Shown one piece after another: positions 25,940 to 33,986 of a DNA stretch of 34,081 bases. The notes beneath the pieces are model-generated. The model worked only from the letters and a program-made list of their open reading frames with translations, did no database searches and was not told where the DNA came from. The first letter of the stretch is position 1. Each line of letters starts with the position of its first letter. The stretch lies in NCBI GenBank assembly GCA_017476265.1, contig JAFVAC010000042.1:1-34081 (forward strand), in the 5' to 3' direction. The translations under genes and the position numbers were made by a program. The stretch comes from Clostridia bacterium. Lineage in GTDB: Bacteria > Bacillota > Clostridia > Christensenellales > DTU072.

Positions 25940-26782
25940 ATGCAAATTATCAACGGGCAAGCGGTAGCGGCATACATAAAACAGCAGGCAAAGAAAGAAT
26001 GCGAAGTTTTGTCCGAAGCCGGCAAGACGCCCGGACTTGCCGTCATTATTGTCGGAGAAGATCCAGCAAGTTTAGTCTACGTCAAAAATAAAATCACTGC
26101 GTGTAAAGAAGTCGGGATAAACAGTTTTTGCTACAAATTACCTGCCGATACGGACGAAAGTACGATTTCAGATTTGATTGAAAAGTTTAACAATGATCAA
26201 AACGTAGACGGTATTCTTGTCCAACTGCCTCTTCCGAAAACGCTGAACGAGAGATCGATTCTATCAAAAATAGATGTCGGTAAAGACGTGGACGGTTTTT
26301 CTGCCGAACAAATGGGAAAACTATTGCTTGGCGAAGGTTGTTTGTCCAGTTGTACTCCGAGTGGCGTGATCCAATTATTGAAATATTACAATATTCCGAT
26401 CGCAGGGAAAAAAGCGGTTATCGTTGGGCGCAGTAATACGGTTGGTAAGCCAATGGCTTTGATGCTTCTTTCGGAAGACGCCACGGTTACGATCTGTCAC
26501 TCCAGGACGCAGAATTTATCCGAAATCACTAAAACAGCCGATATTTTGGTCGTGGCAATCGGAAAAGGAAAATTTATTAAGAGGGATATGATCAAAGAAG
26601 GAGCCGTTGTGATCGACGTAGGGATGAATCGTATCGACGGAAAGCTTTGCGGCGACGTAGACTTTGATGCAGTCTCAGAAAAATGTTCTTTTATTACGCC
26701 GGTCCCGGGTGGAGTCGGTCCTATGACAGTGGCAATGCTCATAAATAATACCGTTCAATCCGCTAAAACAAGAATGAATTAA
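25940..26782 (+). CDS. folD: Methylenetetrahydrofolate dehydrogenase/cyclohydrolase
   Basis: FolD interconverts methylene-, methenyl- and formyl-tetrahydrofolate. The catalytic Tyr47-x3-Lys51 lies in VYVKNK. VQLPLP, KDVDGF, CTPSGVIQLLKYY, the NADP-binding VGRSNTVGKPMALML and the terminal TPVPGGVGPMTVAML complete the family pattern. Its 280 residues are normal. It lies three bases after nusB with only AAGGAAC some 15 nt upstream, so it probably depends on coupling. Folate products here also serve thyA and folA upstream. Confidence 0.97.
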   Translation: MQIINGQAVAAYIKQQAKKECEVLSEAGKTPGLAVIIVGEDPASLVYVKNKITACKEVGINSFCYKLPADTDESTISDLIEKFNNDQNVDGILVQLPLPKTLNERSILSKIDVGKDVDGFSAEQMGKLLLGEGCLSSCTPSGVIQLLKYYNIPIAGKKAVIVGRSNTVGKPMALMLLSEDATVTICHSRTQNLSEITKTADILVVAIGKGKFIKRDMIKEGAVVIDVGMNRIDGKLCGDVDFDAVSEKCSFITPVPGGVGPMTVAMLINNTVQSAKTRMN

Positions 26783-26792
26783 GGCGGTCGAT

Positions 26793-27980
26793 ATGGCTAG
26801 TCGAGATTATATCACCGTAGAAGAACTGAATTTTTATATTAACAACGTCTTTTTAAACGAAGAATTATTGCATAACGTCCCAGTCGTAGGAGAGGTATCG
26901 GGTGTAAGTTTTGTAAACGGACATTGTTATTTCACTTTAAAAGACGAAAAAGCACAGATCAGATGCGTTTTTTTCAGTTGTCCCAAAAATCAGGTGCCGA
27001 CAAACGGATCCAAAGTCTTATTGCGCGGAAGCGTAGATTTTTATGCAAAAGGCGGACAAGTCGATCTTAAAGTGTATGCCGTAGTCAATATCGGCGTAGG
27101 ACTTTTGCATGAAAGGTTCGAGAAACTGCGCTCAAAACTCGAGGAGGAAGGTTTTTTTCGGGAAGAACACAAAAAAACCTTGCCTCAATATCCGCAGAAG
27201 GTATGCGTCGTCACCAGCGTAAAGGGTGCGGCGATACAAGACTTTATTACCACAGTAAGGCGGTACAATGAGATCGTAGATATCACCGTCATTGACGTAA
27301 GAGTCCAAGGCGAGTATTGTCCCGGAGACGTCGTGGAGGCACTTACGAATGCCGACGACTATGGATTTGACGTGATCGTCTTAGCTCGCGGCGGTGGTTC
27401 TTATGAAGACTTGTTTTATTTTAACGATGAGAGAATTGTCCGTACGATCTACAACTTGAATACACCCATCATCAGCGCGATAGGTCATGAGTCGGATTAT
27501 ACTTTGTGCGATTACGTCGCAGACTATCGTGCGATCACCCCGACAGCCGCCGCGGAGATTATAGGGTACAGTTCTGTCGATATGAGAAAACAAATTCTGT
27601 CCAAAGTAGAACAGATGCGCGCGACGATAAATAATCGCGTCAAAGGCGAGGTGGATTCCTTTATATCTTTGTCAAGACGACTTCAACTAAAAGCCGAAAA
27701 CGCTGTCGAAAACGAGATCCAAGCTGTGATGAGTTCGATTGGAGAGATCAAGAGGAGTTTACAACATACTTATACAACAAAAGAACAAGAATTGTCCCAT
27801 TTATTGTCCGTTCTCGAAACTCTAAATCCATTAAAGTTATTAAATAAGGGTTATTTTAGAATAATCAGTGACAATGAATATGTCTATGAAGTGAAAGAAT
27901 TGCGCGACGGACAAGACGTGACTATTGTCGGAAGCGACGGCAAAGTCAATGCAATCATATGCGGAGGTGCTAAAAAGTGA
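26793..27980 (+). CDS. xseA: Exodeoxyribonuclease VII large subunit
   Basis: This is the catalytic subunit of exonuclease VII, which degrades single-stranded DNA from both ends. It has an N-terminal OB-fold (LLHNVPVVGEVSGV...GHCYFTLKD...IRCVFF). The catalytic core follows, with KVCVVTSVKGAAIQDF, DVIVLARGGGSYEDLFYFND, SAIGHESDYTLCDYVADYRAITPTAAAE, and a coiled helical arm ending in NPLKLLNKGYF. At 395 residues it is slightly short for the family, mainly in the coiled coil. The ATG follows AAGGCGG, and the gene overlaps xseB by GTGA. Confidence 0.96.
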   Translation: MASRDYITVEELNFYINNVFLNEELLHNVPVVGEVSGVSFVNGHCYFTLKDEKAQIRCVFFSCPKNQVPTNGSKVLLRGSVDFYAKGGQVDLKVYAVVNIGVGLLHERFEKLRSKLEEEGFFREEHKKTLPQYPQKVCVVTSVKGAAIQDFITTVRRYNEIVDITVIDVRVQGEYCPGDVVEALTNADDYGFDVIVLARGGGSYEDLFYFNDERIVRTIYNLNTPIISAIGHESDYTLCDYVADYRAITPTAAAEIIGYSSVDMRKQILSKVEQMRATINNRVKGEVDSFISLSRRLQLKAENAVENEIQAVMSSIGEIKRSLQHTYTTKEQELSHLLSVLETLNPLKLLNKGYFRIISDNEYVYEVKELRDGQDVTIVGSDGKVNAIICGGAKK

Positions 27981-28225
27981 ACTACGAAAAGAACGTAAAA
28001 GAGCTGGAGAAAATCGTCGAGAAGATGAATGAAGGAAAGATGTCCGTAGAGGAAGGGCTTGCGCTCTACGAAAAGGGTATCGCTTTAGCAAGCGAGAGTC
28101 TGAAAGAACTTAACGAGGTAAAAGGTAAAATTGAGATCCTCAATAAGCGTCTTGAAGATCTGGAAGCGTCTGCAGAAGTTGAGTTGGAAGCGGAAGAAGA
28201 TGACGACGGCGATGACGATGAATAA
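27977..28225 (+). CDS. xseB: Exodeoxyribonuclease VII small subunit
   Basis: This is the small helical subunit of exonuclease VII. Its 82 residues start at a GTG within the xseA stop. The family pattern YEKNVKELEKIVEKMNEG...SVEEGLALYEKGI is clear, followed by a helix and an unusually acidic tail of Glu/Asp. Its last 8 bases overlap the likely ispA start. Confidence 0.94.
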   Translation: MNYEKNVKELEKIVEKMNEGKMSVEEGLALYEKGIALASESLKELNEVKGKIEILNKRLEDLEASAEVELEAEEDDDGDDDE

Positions 28226-29033
28226 AGACTATCTCGAGGAGATAGAGAAAGAATTATACGATCTTTTATCTTCACGCAAAGATTTATATCCAACGACTTT
28301 ATACGAGGCGATGGAATATGCTTTGTTCCCCGCGGGCAAACGGATACGTCCTTATTTATCCTATCTGACGGCTGATTTTGTCGGAGTCAATAAGTTCAAG
28401 ATCAAACCGCTTGCGCTCAGCGTTGAATTAATACACAATTATAGCCTTATCCACGACGATATGCCTTGCATGGATAATGACGAATATCGTCGAGGAAAAT
28501 TCACTTGTCATAAAAAGTTCGGCGAGGCTACGGCTTTGCTTGCCGGGGACGCATTGTTGAATCTTGCATTTGAAAACCTACTGGTCGCGGTTGGTAATGA
28601 TCCTGATTTGGCGACTTCCGCAACCATCATAGCTGAATGTGCCGGAGGCAGCGGAATGATCGGCGGACAGGCGATCGAGCTTACTAACGAGTATTTTGAC
28701 GAAGCTTTGGTAACGGAGTTATGCAAAAAAAAGACCGGAGCGCTCATAAATGCCGCCGTTATGTCGGTTGCCGTGCTCTCCGGCGAGCGTAAAAAAATAT
28801 CGTCGCTCGGGACGTACGCAGGATGCGTCGGGCTTTGCTATCAACTGGTAGACGATCTATTGGATGAAGATAAGGAAGAAAAGAAATCTTTTCTTGGCGT
28901 CATGGGGAAAGAAGAGACGATTGTACGCATTGATCGCTTGACCGAATTATTACATAGGACGATGTCTCCGTATGGAAAAGAGGGACAAGAGCTATTACGA
29001 TTCGGTCAATACCTGTCCGAAAGAAAGAAATAA
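28218..29033 (+). CDS. ispA: Polyprenyl (farnesyl/geranyl) diphosphate synthase
   Basis: This enzyme condenses dimethylallyl and isopentenyl diphosphates. The GKR motif (40-42), the first aspartate-rich motif IHDDMPCMDND (Asp80, Asp81, Asp86), RRGKFTCHKKFG, GGQAIEL and the second motif DDLLD (212-216) are present. The ATG at 28218, inside the end of xseB, gives 271 residues aligned with the family; in-frame ATGs at 28200 and 28212 are alternatives. The stretch after the second motif is unusually short: the usual G-D-x-x-x-x-G-K-x-x-G-x-D segment is replaced by EDKEEKKSFLGVMG. That could alter product length. dxs, which often follows, is absent. Confidence 0.94.
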   Translation: MNKDYLEEIEKELYDLLSSRKDLYPTTLYEAMEYALFPAGKRIRPYLSYLTADFVGVNKFKIKPLALSVELIHNYSLIHDDMPCMDNDEYRRGKFTCHKKFGEATALLAGDALLNLAFENLLVAVGNDPDLATSATIIAECAGGSGMIGGQAIELTNEYFDEALVTELCKKKTGALINAAVMSVAVLSGERKKISSLGTYAGCVGLCYQLVDDLLDEDKEEKKSFLGVMGKEETIVRIDRLTELLHRTMSPYGKEGQELLRFGQYLSERKK

Positions 29034-29085
29034 TACTCATTTTACCTCCATTTAGTAATTTTTTTTCCTTCGAAGAAGGATATTC

Positions 29086-29114
29086 TTGATTATATTTTTT
29101 TTCTATGATAATAT
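29086..29114 (+). promoter_or_regulatory. Extended -10 promoter of the OLE RNA
   Basis: TTGATT (29086-29091), 17 bp, then TAATAT (29109-29114) preceded by TGA. The predicted start near 29121 coincides with the first base of the closing helix of the RNA. Confidence 0.75.
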
Positions 29115-29120
29115 AGTATT

Positions 29121-29690
29121 GTGGTGGCACAGTATTCTAGTCAGGTGCGAAACAGTTGAGGACGGGGTTAAAATACCGTTAAAGAGCATATCGATGAAGT
29201 TTCTTGTGCTGGCTTTGGTTGCCCAAACCAGGGCTGGTGCTGGGAGTTAAGATTTTTGGGCGTTCCGTAATGGCATACGGAAGCCGACCCAATTATCGTG
29301 GAGACCCATCTCGGCGGAAGTACTCAATCTTTTGCTGAATGGGGTTAAACCTGCTATGCGGTAATCAATAGCTGTGTGCAGTGTAGCTTGCCTTGAGTGT
29401 CGTTTTCGGATTCGGGTCCGGAAAAGGACCGTTGGCCAATGGTCCCGATCTATGCCGATGAAACTAACGATGCAAAAGAGGATATACTGTTTTTAGTCTG
29501 TTAAGGAAATCTTCTAGACTGACGTGCGGCGGGGATTATAGTGTGTTCTCAGTGGCAATTCGGTCCGACTGTAAGAAATTCTGTCGCGGGGGCGATAAAA
29601 GGAAACTGCTCGTTCGGCGACGGCGAGTCGCCCTCGGGGAAACCCTACCGAACCTATGACGCAAGGTTTACTCGGCGCACTGCCACCACA
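29121..29690 (+). ncRNA. ole: OLE RNA (ornate, large, extremophilic)
   Basis: The 675-bp space between ispA and the oapA start codon holds no credible gene but is rich in structure. The two ends pair perfectly: GTGGTGGCA (29121-29129) with TGCCACCAC (29681-29689), closing the whole domain. Internal helices include TTCCGTA/TACGGAA (29263-29269 with 29276-29282), flanked by TTGGG/CCCAA, a GGACC/GGTCC hairpin near 29426-29445, and GTTCGG/CCGAAC (29612-29617 with 29648-29653). Length (~570 nt), position after ispA and before tlyA/argR/recN, and the OapA-type membrane protein gene 19 nt downstream all match OLE RNA of Firmicutes. OLE forms a membrane ribonucleoprotein with OapA and is tied to cold, alcohol and Mg stress in Bacillus halodurans. 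A T7 run follows the helix, which may allow some termination before oapA. Confidence 0.9.
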
Positions 29691-29708
29691 ACTTTTTTTG
29701 GGAGATAT

Positions 29709-30383
29709 ATGTCACAAGTTGATGATAAAACCGAATCTTTAGACTCGGAAGCCTGTGAAAAAGAACGATCGGATTCTTCTCTGAATCCTGTCGCAAGACA
29801 AGGAAAAAGGGAAAAGAATAATTCCGAAGAGAAGAATAGACACAGAAAAAAGCTCTCACCCAGTGCGATCTGGACGATCAAAATAACGATCATTACACTT
29901 TGTCTTGCCGTAGTTGTCAGTTTTATTACGGAGATTACAACTTCCGTCTCGAACGTAGTTATTTCCATTTTGATTCTGTGTCTTTTGATCGTCGTCGCAA
30001 TCATGTTCGACGCGATCGGCGTAGCAGTGACGAGTTGCGATATCGCTCCGCTCCTTTCGATGGCGGCGCGTAAAGTAAAAGGCGCCAATATCGCGGTCAG
30101 ACTGGTGAAGAACGCAAGCAAGGTCGCCAACATCTGCAACGACGTCATCGGAGATATCGCGGGTATCATCTCTGGAACTTGCGCTGCAGCGATCGTATTA
30201 AAATTCGCTATAGACAATCCAAACATTTATTTGATCAGCATTTTTTTAAGTTCCGCCGTGTCTGCGGTCACGGTAGGTGGGAAAGCATTCTTTAAGCACA
30301 TCGCTATGAAAAACTCGAAAGAGATGATCTTGTTCGCCGCAAGGGTGATCGGCGTCTTTTATCACCCCAAAGGGAAAAAATGA
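29709..30383 (+). CDS. oapA: OLE-associated membrane protein OapA
   Basis: This 224-residue integral membrane protein is encoded immediately after the OLE RNA. A charged, Lys/Glu/Arg-rich N-terminal extension (1-52) precedes membrane segments at about 56-74, 83-108, 150-167 and 171-190. Motifs shared with OapA include FDAIGVAVTSCDIAPLLSMA (100-119), which resembles the DUF21/CNNM-type transporter core, basic residues in AARKVKGA and RLVKNASK, and DVIGD (145-149). The last fits the conserved DxxxD needed for OLE-OapA function in B. halodurans. The ATG at 29709 follows GGGAG; the frame is open upstream to 29541, but that would translate part of the RNA. It overlaps tlyA by ATGA. Confidence 0.88.
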   Translation: MSQVDDKTESLDSEACEKERSDSSLNPVARQGKREKNNSEEKNRHRKKLSPSAIWTIKITIITLCLAVVVSFITEITTSVSNVVISILILCLLIVVAIMFDAIGVAVTSCDIAPLLSMAARKVKGANIAVRLVKNASKVANICNDVIGDIAGIISGTCAAAIVLKFAIDNPNIYLISIFLSSAVSAVTVGGKAFFKHIAMKNSKEMILFAARVIGVFYHPKGKK

Positions 30384-31102
30384 GACTGGATCTGTATCTT
30401 GTCGAACACGAAGGATTGTCGCGCTCACGCGCCGCGAATCTTATTAAACTCGGCTGTGTGTCTGTCAACGGTCAAATGGCGACAAAAGTCGCCGCAGACA
30501 TAAAAGATAACGACGCTGTTATTGTAAGCGAAGGGTATGGTAGCAGTTTGGGCGGGCTGAAGCTTGAACACGCTCTTCGGTGTTTTCCGGTATCACCTTA
30601 TGGACGCGTATGTATGGACGTAGGGGCGTCCAACGGCGGTTTCAGTGAAGTTTTGATACGAAGCGGAGCAAAACGAGTGTATGCCATAGACGTAGGAGAG
30701 TGCGCTCTTCCGGAAAGTTTGCGACAAAACGACAAAGTCGTCGTGATGGATAAGACAAACGCTCGTTTTTTGACAAAAAGTTTCTTTGATTTGACGCCTA
30801 CTTTTGCTGTGGTTGACGTGAGTTTTATCTCTTTGACCCTTGTTCTGACGGCGATCTACAACAGTCTTTCGGAAAACGGTGAGGTCGTCGCTCTTGTAAA
30901 ACCGCAATTCGAGTGCGAAAAGAGGAATCTATCCAAAAAAGGTATTGTTATTGACGCAAAAAAAAGAGTTGCGGCTTTGGAAAAAGTAAAGCGTTTTGCT
31001 TTTGATCTTGGTTTTTTGGTCATAGGTCAAACGGAAGCCCCGCATCCGTTTTCGGAAAAGAATATCGAGTATCTTTTATATTTGAAAAAACAATTGGAAT
31101 AA
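30380..31102 (+). CDS. tlyA: TlyA family rRNA 2'-O-methyltransferase
   Basis: This TlyA/FtsJ-type protein has 240 residues. An S4 RNA-binding domain (1-60; LDLYLVEHEGLSRSRAANLI, VSVNG) is followed by a SAM-binding Rossmann fold, MDVGASNGGFSEVLIRSGAKRVYAIDVG, and later FAVVDVSFISL and ALVKPQFE. TlyA methylates 16S and 23S rRNA riboses in some bacteria and was once called hemolysin. Its start overlaps the oapA stop, tying it to the OLE unit. nadK, often found between tlyA and argR in Firmicutes, is missing. Confidence 0.94.
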   Translation: MRLDLYLVEHEGLSRSRAANLIKLGCVSVNGQMATKVAADIKDNDAVIVSEGYGSSLGGLKLEHALRCFPVSPYGRVCMDVGASNGGFSEVLIRSGAKRVYAIDVGECALPESLRQNDKVVVMDKTNARFLTKSFFDLTPTFAVVDVSFISLTLVLTAIYNSLSENGEVVALVKPQFECEKRNLSKKGIVIDAKKRVAALEKVKRFAFDLGFLVIGQTEAPHPFSEKNIEYLLYLKKQLE

Positions 31103-31114
31103 CTGTATATTTTA

Positions 31115-31143
31115 TTGCATAAAACGAAGAATTGATGTAAAAT
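31115..31143 (+). promoter_or_regulatory. Promoter of argR-recN
   Basis: TTGCAT (31115-31120) and TAAAAT (31138-31143) are separated by 17 bp. The AT-rich stretch over the -10 (TGTAAAATTTTTATTA) loosely resembles an ArgR box, so autoregulation is possible but not shown. Confidence 0.75.
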
Positions 31144-31174
31144 TTTTATTATACCAATTCGGAGGTATTTCATC

Positions 31175-31618
31175 GTGGCAAGAAGAGACAGACATAGCGC
31201 AATAGAAAGGATCATTTCTGAAAAAGAGATAGAAACGCAGAACGAACTGGTCGATGAACTGATTGCCGCCGGTTTTTCCGTGACCCAAGCGACGGTCTCC
31301 CGGGATATCAACGAGATGGGACTTGTCAAAGTCGCGGGGAAGAGAAAGAAATACAAATACGCATTACAAAACAGCGATCAAAAAATCAATAAGCTTTCGA
31401 CCATATTCAAAGAAAGCGTTATTTCCATCGACACCGCGCTCAATATGTTGGTCATCAAAACTTACGAGGGCAGCGCTAACGCCGCCTGTCTATTGTTGGA
31501 TAAGCTGAATATGCCCAATATTTTAGGAACAATAGCCGGCGAAGACACCATTTTGGTCATAGCTAAGTCCGTAGAAGCGGTACCGACGATCTATAACGTG
31601 CTGAAGGAGTATATTTGA
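31175..31618 (+). CDS. argR: Arginine repressor ArgR/AhrC
   Basis: This arginine-responsive hexameric regulator has 147 residues. The N-terminal winged helix includes ELVDELIAAGFSVTQATVSRDINEMGLVK (recognition helix with SRDI). The C-terminal oligomerisation and arginine-binding domain contains GSANAACLLLDKL and GTIAGEDTILVIAKS. The start is GTG, nine bases after GGAGG. It lies immediately before recN, the usual pair in Firmicutes. Confidence 0.96.
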   Translation: MARRDRHSAIERIISEKEIETQNELVDELIAAGFSVTQATVSRDINEMGLVKVAGKRKKYKYALQNSDQKINKLSTIFKESVISIDTALNMLVIKTYEGSANAACLLLDKLNMPNILGTIAGEDTILVIAKSVEAVPTIYNVLKEYI

Positions 31619-31619
31619 G

Positions 31620-33308
31620 ATGATATCCTCTTTACATATAAAAAATATCGCTCTGATACGGGATTTATCGCTGGAACTGCATAAGGGGCTGAATATACTG
31701 AGCGGTGAAACGGGCGCAGGCAAGTCCATTATCATCGACTCTATCAATTTCGTCTTAGGGGACAGAGCGGACAGGAGCCTCATCCGGTATGGAGAAACGA
31801 CCGCTCGGGTAGAAGTCGTTTTTGACGACTTGGATAACTTTGCGGAGATCAAACAACAACTTGACGAAGTAGGAGTAGAGTGTGAAGAGGAAACGATTAT
31901 CGTATCTCGTCTGATGACGGCGGAGAGGAGCGAGTGCCGAATCAACGGTAGGATCGTCAATCTGTCCGTTTTGCGAAAAGTAGTCGGCAGATTGGTGGAT
32001 ATACACTCGCAAAACGAGCATCAATCTTTGATGAAATCGTCTAATCACATAGGTCTTTTGGACGCGTTCAATGATAAAATAACCGAAACACTACGAGAAT
32101 ATAGGGGTTTTTTGTCCGATTATAAGGCGCTATTGGAGAGAAGAAACGGTTTTTTGTCGGCAGATGAAAGAGAGCGTAGATTGGACACGCTCCGCTATCA
32201 GATCGACGAGATCGAAAGAGTCAATTGGACGGACGAACAGGAAGAAGACGACCTGAAAGCGGCAAGAACGAAGTATTATAACGCACAGAAGATCACCGAC
32301 GGACTATCCGCCTGCGCAGAAGCGCTTGACGATGATGCTATGGGCGCGCTGTACTCTATCAAAAACGCTATGAATGAATTGCGTTCGGCACTTCGGTATG
32401 ACGCGTCGCTAAACGATCTGTACGATCGATTGGACAGCATGTCGATCGAAACGGAAGACATCCTGAATGCTGTCCGTGAAAAGCTATCCGAAGCAACGGA
32501 ATACGTCGATATCGAGGCGATCGAAAGGCGTCTTGATGAGATCAGATCCGTAAAAAAGAAGTACGGAACGACGGTAGAGTCGGTGTCTGGCTTTTTATCG
32601 GAGATAAAGCGAGAAGAAGAAGAACTGGAATGCGCGGAAGAAGAACTTCGAAAGATAGAAAAAGAGATCGAAATTGCTTCCGAAAACGCCAGAATATCCG
32701 CTAAAAAACTACATAATCTCCGTAAAAAAACGGCTGAAAAGTTCGATTCGGCGATCTGCAACAACTTGCGCGACCTTGGAATGAAAGATAGCGTATTTCG
32801 CTCTGAGATCGTCTATGACGAAAGCCCTGAAGGATTGAACACAAACGGTGCGGATACCGTTGAGTTTATGCTGTCGCCCAATCTGGGCGAGCCTCTAAAG
32901 CCTTTGTCGAAAATAGCAAGCGGGGGAGAGGCAAGCCGCTTTATGTTGGCGGTTAAGAATATAATTGCGGAAGTGGACGCAATAGGCACGCTTATTTTTG
33001 ACGAGATCGACACCGGGATATCGGGCGCGATCGCAAAAGTCGTCGCATGTAAATTGTACGATATAGCCAAACTTCGCCAAGTGATTGCGATCACACACTT
33101 GCCTCAGTTGGCGTCAATGGCGGACCACAACTACTTGATCGAGAAAAGGGTCGTGGAAGACAAAACGCTGACGTTTGTGACGACGCTTCAAGAAGAAGGC
33201 GTCTACAGAGAAATTATGCGTTTGACCGGCGCGGTTGAAAACAGTTCCGTCGGATTGTCGGGAGCAAAAGAGTTAAAAGCTTGGGCAAATAATTACAAAT
33301 TAAAGTAA
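31620..33308 (+). CDS. recN: DNA repair protein RecN
   Basis: RecN is an SMC-like ATPase acting early in double-strand break repair. Its 562 residues show Walker A SGETGAGKS (28-36), the SQNEHQ segment, a long central coiled coil (about 150-370), the signature ASGGEASRFMLAVK near 433, and Walker B TLIFDEIDTGISG near 460, with ITHLPQLAS after it. The ATG lies one base after the argR stop; AAGGAG is about 10 nt upstream, inside argR. A terminator follows. Confidence 0.97.
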   Translation: MISSLHIKNIALIRDLSLELHKGLNILSGETGAGKSIIIDSINFVLGDRADRSLIRYGETTARVEVVFDDLDNFAEIKQQLDEVGVECEEETIIVSRLMTAERSECRINGRIVNLSVLRKVVGRLVDIHSQNEHQSLMKSSNHIGLLDAFNDKITETLREYRGFLSDYKALLERRNGFLSADERERRLDTLRYQIDEIERVNWTDEQEEDDLKAARTKYYNAQKITDGLSACAEALDDDAMGALYSIKNAMNELRSALRYDASLNDLYDRLDSMSIETEDILNAVREKLSEATEYVDIEAIERRLDEIRSVKKKYGTTVESVSGFLSEIKREEEELECAEEELRKIEKEIEIASENARISAKKLHNLRKKTAEKFDSAICNNLRDLGMKDSVFRSEIVYDESPEGLNTNGADTVEFMLSPNLGEPLKPLSKIASGGEASRFMLAVKNIIAEVDAIGTLIFDEIDTGISGAIAKVVACKLYDIAKLRQVIAITHLPQLASMADHNYLIEKRVVEDKTLTFVTTLQEEGVYREIMRLTGAVENSSVGLSGAKELKAWANNYKLK

Positions 33309-33353
33309 AATTTGGAATTATTCTAAAATTATTATTAATTTAGAATAAATTTT

Positions 33354-33384
33354 CGCGTTGTTTTGTTTTGACAACGCGTTTTTT
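33354..33384 (+). terminator. Intrinsic terminator after recN
   Basis: An 8-bp stem CGCGTTGT/ACAACGCG (33354-33361 with 33371-33378) is followed by six T. Just before it an AT-rich 10-bp hairpin (33318-33327 with 33339-33348) lies in the recN 3' region. Confidence 0.88.
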
Positions 33385-33453
33385 GTATACCGAAAACCCC
33401 ACGATAGTCGTGGGGTTCCGTAGATGGTTAACCGGTGAGGATTGAAATAAGAA

Positions 33454-33513
33454 CTCCGTTTGTGTAAGATAGAAATGCGACCTGCCAGAAGCAAAAATAA
33501 TACACAAACGGAG
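33454..33513 (+). promoter_or_regulatory. Hairpin hiding the tnpA ribosome binding site
   Basis: CTCCGTTTGTGTA (33454-33466) is the perfect complement of TACACAAACGGAG (33501-33513), which contains the GGAG of the tnpA ribosome binding site 11 nt before its ATG. This should keep translation of the transposase low, as known for IS200. Within the loop, 33475-33488 also complements the 3' flank at 34000-34013 (13 of 14). Confidence 0.85.
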
Positions 33514-33524
33514 GTAACTTAACT

Positions 33525-33986
33525 ATGCCAGAAGACAAACAAAGTTTAGCACATACGAAATGGAATTGCAAGTACCACATAGTGTTTGCGCCAAAGTATC
33601 GCAGGAAAGTATTTTACGAGGAAAAACGATTGGAAATACGAGAAATATTACGAGAATTGTGTCAGTGGAAAGGGGTAGAAATCATAGAAGGAGAGGTTTG
33701 TCCTGACCATATACATATGCTGGTGAGTATTCCCCCAAAAATGAGCGTTTCCGGTTTCATGGGGTATCCGAAGGGAAAAAGCAGCTTGAGGATATTCCAA
33801 CAATGGGGGAATATGAAATTTGCATACCGAAATCGCGAGTTTTGCTGTAGAGGGTACTATGTAGACACAGTAGGGAAAAAGACCGTTGCGATTAAAGAAT
33901 ACATAGCGAATCAACTAAAGGCTGATAAAGAGAGCGACCAAATGAGTCTATTCGATCCGCGCGACCCGTTTACGGGTAGCAAGTAA
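33525..33986 (+). CDS. tnpA: IS200/IS605 TnpA (Y1 single-strand transposase)
   Basis: This small HUH/Y1 transposase of 153 residues cuts and joins single-stranded element ends. The metal-binding His62-x-His64 lies in DHIHMLV, preceded by the typical KYHIVFAPKYRRKVF. The catalytic Tyr126 with Gln130 is in KEYIANQ, and MGYPKGKSSLRIF and RGYYVDTVG are present. It appears complete and intact, so the element may be active. Translation is probably limited by the hairpin over its ribosome binding site. Confidence 0.95.
   Translation: MPEDKQSLAHTKWNCKYHIVFAPKYRRKVFYEEKRLEIREILRELCQWKGVEIIEGEVCPDHIHMLVSIPPKMSVSGFMGYPKGKSSLRIFQQWGNMKFAYRNREFCCRGYYVDTVGKKTVAIKEYIANQLKADKESDQMSLFDPRDPFTGSK

Noticed and set aside
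28131..28217. Upstream extension of ispA within xseB
   Set aside because: It overlaps xseB in another frame and adds a basic segment not found in the family.
29066..29080. TCCTTC-GAA-GAAGGA hairpin after ispA as a terminator
   Set aside because: The T-run precedes the stem and none follows it, so it does not fit an intrinsic terminator; it overlaps the region just before the OLE -35.
29541..29708. Upstream open extension of oapA into the OLE region
   Set aside because: The frame is open by chance across the RNA; the ATG at 29709 has its own GGGAG site and the RNA structure covers the extension.
31105..31150. ArgR operator (ARG box) at the argR promoter
   Set aside because: TGTATATTTTATTGCA and TGTAAAATTTTTATTA only loosely match the consensus and the region is simply AT-rich; not enough to list as an operator.
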